64,000 nucleotides of DNA from Lycocorax pyrrhopterus obiensis (taxonomy: Eukaryota > Chordata > Aves > Passeriformes > Paradisaeidae): contig JACSVZ010000011.1 in NCBI GenBank assembly GCA_014706295.1, forward strand, positions 4,094,663 through 4,158,662. The letters run 5' to 3'. This document shows, one piece after another, positions 60,501 through 64,000 of the stretch (positions are counted from its first letter, which is position 1; each line of letters starts with the position of its first letter). The position numbers were made by a program, and so were the translations under genes. A model generated the notes under the pieces. The model saw only the letters and a program-made list of their open reading frames with translations, did no database searches and was not told where the DNA came from.

Positions 60501-62567
60501 TGTAAATAACATTGCTAACTTCTTACAATTACATATGATAGAAACCTAGTGTGAAACTAAACTGTGCTTAAAGGTATGTCTGATTTTTATAATTTTGGCA
60601 TCTAGACTACTAAATGAGGAATTCTAATTCTATTTACACTTAATTGATTTGATTTGGGAACTGGTAGATTTGTATCTTTATAACAGAAGAGTTGTCATGA
60701 CTTCCATTGTGAACATTGCAAAGTTAGTGATGGTGAACTGGCTCTGCTGCTGTGTTTGCTTTTTGACATAAACTTTTAGAAACTGACTTGTCTCATCCTG
60801 CAGATGGTAGCTAATGGAGGGAGTAAAAATATTTACTCAGTAGACAGATGGTGAAAGATAACTTGCATGGCAGTATCCTCCCCTTGACTCCTCAGGGTAT
60901 TGTCACAGGATTGGAAGTGATCAATTATGTCGTTTGGCAAGGTATTGCTCATAGCTCAGCCATTCCTGCTCCTGTGCACAGCCTTAACCCAACAGCAGAG
61001 TCGCATCCAGCTCTGTATCTTATCTGGAAATTTTCACGAGGCTGCTCTGTTTGTAACTTTCTCAGTGGCTATAAACTAACTCTAGCCTTTACAAAAAAAC
61101 TACCAACACAGTGGTAAGGTTTGCATTTGAGTTTTTTTTCCTTATAGATGTCATTGAATGAGCTTTGCTAGATACAATTTTCTGATTAAAATAAAGCTGA
61201 TTAAAAGTAAAGGAAAAGTAAACTCTCAATGATTGTTTTGTACTGTAGTGTTTTTAATCGCACGAGTGACATCAGTTGGACACGTTTGCACTGCACTCTC
61301 CTGCCTGCCACAATCCCGATGTTTCCCATTCCATGCACCACCGAGGCCCTCAGCTGGTCTGCAGAACCGCTGAACCTGGCTTGTGATAATGGGAGTCACA
61401 CGTGAGCATTATTAAAACCACAGCCTGATTCAAATTACAGTCTCTAATTTTTGTTCCGGGAAATCAGTATTCTTAACCAGCAGGGTTCCAGGTGCTTCCA
61501 TTGTTCTTTCATTTCAGAGAATGGTATCAAAGCTGCTGTTTAATATTTTTTAAAACCTCAGGTTTGAGGAAGGTAAATTACCTTTAATCTCCATAGACTG
61601 TCACTTAAGACATGTAATTTGTTTGTCTTTTTTAACCATTAAAAAGCGACTGAAACAGCTGCACTCTTTTTCATGGCTCTGTAGTCTCCAAATCACTACC
61701 AATGCTTTAAAAGAGCCCACACACTGTGAGAAAACCTCGCATGTCAGAATTAATCGTTGCTGTGCCAGTCACTGTGAGTTACAGAGCTTCTTGCTGTACA
61801 GCAGGATGCCTCTATCACAAACGCATGGCTGTGCACTCCCAGTTCGTGGTAAGCCCTGCTCTGACCCAGCTAAACCCGTGCCAGAGCGTGCAAATGCGGG
61901 TGTGCAGCACCAGGACCAGGAGGAGCCACCCTCTTCACTCAGGCAGTCCCTGTTTGTGTCCCTGGGACTCAGGGACAGCTCCTGTGTGCAGCCAGAGCCC
62001 CGGCTGGGGGCTTTAACTCAGCGCAGTTCTCCTCACCTCACTGGAGCCCTGTCACACCATCAGCTGGTCTTCCTGCTCCTTAGGAAAAGATCTGCCTGAA
62101 AACAGCTGATTAAACCTTGCTTTTTAATGGGACATTGCTCTAACTAAGCACCTGAGCTTGCCTTAATGTTGCCAGAGCAAGCGAACAAAGACTATCAGAC
62201 AATCTAGCACGGAAATTAAAACCAAACTCCTTGCAGGTCTCCTCGACAACAGCTCGATGTAACATCTCAGTGCTTGATGCGATCATCTCGTGTGAGCCTC
62301 CAGCACATCAGCTCCCTCTGGATCTGCATCTGCCGTGCAATGTCCCTGTCGGTGCTGGGACTGGCACTGAGGCCACACACATCGGGGAAGAGCAGTGAGG
62401 GTCTTTTGGAAAGCCGCTTTTGAACTCTTGTCTTCCATTACCCAAGGGTCGATCTTGCCTTCTCTCTTCTAGAAGAAGCTTAGTCTGAAAGGAAAGGATT
62501 TTCCTGCCCTTATGAGCTGTCTGCTCCAGCCAGGCTCTGGGGAGGCGGCAGGGAAAGTTCTGCTCAC
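54591..62567. other. Mostly AT-rich stretch; GC-richer after 61.2 kb
   Basis: No gene is recognised. 56789-56845 is a short open segment ending in a consensus donor (CCCCAG|GTGAGT). A five-copy (ATTG) repeat lies at 60371-60390. 60678-60810 on minus is open behind a fair acceptor. From about 61250 GC and CpG content rise. Overlapping frames at 61623-62099 and 61741-62016 show no domain, although TTCGTG|GTAAGC near 61849 is a good donor shape. Confidence 0.45.
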
Positions 62568-62739
62568 CTGTCTGCTAAAACTGACACAGCAAACCAAATC
62601 TTCCTCTTCAGCGTTTTCAGAATTTTCCTTTACCATCAAAGTTAATATTAGGCATGCATCATATTCTGTATTTATGTCATAACATAGCAAGTGTAAAGAC
62701 ACTGAACCGCTCTTTCCCTGGCTTATAGTCAGAGTAATC
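62568..62739 (-). CDS. Candidate internal coding exon of an unidentified gene
   Basis: On the minus strand a 172-bp segment lies between a strong acceptor (long T-rich tract ending tttaatttaag) and a consensus-like donor (AGACAG|GTGAGC). Its first base completes a codon and the remaining 171 encode 57 residues, ending in phase 0. The peptide begins ITLTISQGKSGSVSLHLL, has an alternating hydrophobic pattern suggestive of beta strands, and includes an acidic ENAEEED stretch. The other two frames were not needed to explain it. The surrounding 226-codon frame (62469-63149) simply extends into the introns. No family is recognised. A phase-compatible upstream candidate is 63114-63236. Confidence 0.35.
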
Positions 62740-63951
62740 CTTAAATTAAAAAAAGAAATAAGATAATATATTCCTAGATCAGCCCTGTAGACTTTTTCTG
62801 ACGTACAGGTACATTCTTTAAAACTCTTGTTTTTCCCAGAAGTCCTTAGCAAGTGCGTCTTATGGGTGGAGGTTAAGAAAAACGAGCTTTCAAAACGCAA
62901 CTCTTTTTGTGCATTTACAGCTCCTGTGCTTTGTTGCTGTTGGGGAAGCAGGAGGAAAAGAGGAGGCAAAGGGCTGTGAGCTGTTTTTTCCCTGTGAACT
63001 TCGCTCCAGTGCCATAGCACAGAGGATCCCCAGCAGTGTGGGCTGTGGTGGGAAACGTGGATATTCATCTGACCCGGAGAGCGAGGTGCAGAGGAGCCCT
63101 GGGACCAGCTCACTCTGTGCCCTTCTCCCTTGGCCATTGTGTTTGACATTTTTGAGGCTGAGGTCTGTTACAGTCGAGAAGTTTACAGCAACGGGGCTCC
63201 AGACAGGAAATCTTATGACAATATAAAAAAGACATTCTGAAGGAAATGAGTGAGGTATTAAAACAGCCAGGTTTGGGAGCTTTTTGTTAGGTAGTTGCAA
63301 TAAATTATTCTTTTGTGATACAGTCAAATGAAATATGTACACAGAATTCTTAGAACTTCCAAATATAAACAAATCATTATACTTTCCTTTAACTTAGAAT
63401 GAAAAAGCTGTCAGGGTAGCTTTTGATGAGTACAACTGCACAATGCAACTACCAGACACTACTGAAGTTTCATATACATTTTTACCTTATTTTACTAATT
63501 TGAAGTTTTGACTCCTCTGTCACTTCCTGACAAATGGAAGCATTAAAAATAGGCTATGTCTTGCCTGTAGCTTTTAGCTTTTTTTTTTTTTTTTTGCAAG
63601 GGAACTGTACCATCTTTGTGAGTAACCTTTTTAGTATAGGAAATATTCTCAGTGCTCAGAGGTAACAAAGAGAGTGTCATTCCAGTAATTATGTGCTGTT
63701 TGCTGCAATTACAGCCCTCAACCTGTAATTCAATCTGTGTGGGCAGACCATACGTCCATGTGAAACTCCACTGGCTTAATGGGTTTTACACTGTTATAAA
63801 GACCAATTTGCATGTCTTAGATAATAAAGTCAGGCTAATGTGCATATCCTATAAGCATTTAAGGACACATTCCTAAACTGACAAGCACAGAAATGGCACT
63901 AACATGAGTCATAAGTCTGTGTTTATCAGCTGCACATTTGCTCAGCAGTAC
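62740..63951. other. Mixed stretch with a second minus-strand exon-like segment
   Basis: 63114-63236 (minus, 123 bp) sits between actcatttccttcag and ACAGA|GTGAGC. It is open in two frames, and one of them leaves two bases that fit the exon candidate at 62739. 62900-63200 is GC-richer. A T17 run lies at 63579-63595. Beyond that the DNA is AT-rich and featureless. Confidence 0.4.
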
Positions 63952-64000
63952 TGGAATTGTGGAGCTCATTGCCACAGGTTGTTGTGGAGGCAGGGGGTAT
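63952..64000 (+). mobile_element. Possible CR1 fragment cut by the window edge
   Basis: The final bases include gtggagctcattgccacagg then ttgttgtggaggcaggg, resembling an internal part of the CR1 3' untranslated region in sense orientation. Only about 50 bp are visible, so the call is tentative. Confidence 0.35.

Noticed and set aside
62469..63149. 226-codon minus-strand frame as a single-exon gene
   Set aside because: Good splice sites cut it internally at 62739 and 62568, and the outer parts lack protein-like pattern; an exon inside it is the better reading.
1..64000. CRISPR arrays, operons, riboswitches or prokaryotic islands
   Set aside because: Nothing of the kind is present; gene density, repeats and composition are those of vertebrate nuclear DNA.

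Overview
The window is bird nuclear DNA with no clearly identifiable protein-coding gene. It is mostly AT-rich intergenic or intronic sequence. The avian call rests on six recognisable CR1 LINE 3' ends (two in sense orientation closing with the typical gattctatg-type terminus, others with close variants), a fragment opening with the TGTCCTGGTTTCAGC start I recall from avian ERV LTRs, and the absence of any recognisable mammalian Alu, B1 or L1. I cannot name species or chromosome; a songbird is possible but unproven.

Layout. 1-2.8 kb: a CR1 copy on the minus strand, split by a complete 627-bp solo LTR with 4-bp target duplications, near-perfect terminal inverted repeats, a TATA box, a poly(A) signal and a two-tier hairpin at the predicted RNA start. 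3.9 kb: a 181-bp CTTC microsatellite. 6.6-7.1 kb: an old SINE-like remnant followed by a sense CR1. 8.5 kb: a G/T-rich tract with a quadruplex motif. 12.9-24.4 kb: scattered exon-like segments on the plus strand; the best is a phase-compatible pair (20843-20937 and 22268-22454) ending in a stop and poly(A) signals. A CR1 copy (21.9-22.1 kb) lies in the intron between them. 29.1 kb: a minus-strand CR1. 32.7 kb: an ERV LTR 5' fragment. 33.3 kb: an old 82-bp tandem duplication. 41.0 kb: a sense CR1. 43.33-43.65 kb: a small CpG-rich block. 48.0 kb: a tRNA-Cys-derived fragment. 51.6 kb: a minus-strand CR1. 54.4 kb: a compound GGGGAA/GGGAA tract. 61-63.2 kb: a GC-richer segment with overlapping open frames and one good minus-strand exon candidate (62568-62739). 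The window ends inside a possible further CR1.

Nothing here forms an operon, CRISPR array or gene cluster. The most interesting items are the LTR with its hairpin at the cap site, the isolated CpG-rich block, and the two exon candidates, which need RNA or cross-species data to settle. All exon calls are inferences from splice-site shape, phase and open frames, and none has a recognised protein family.
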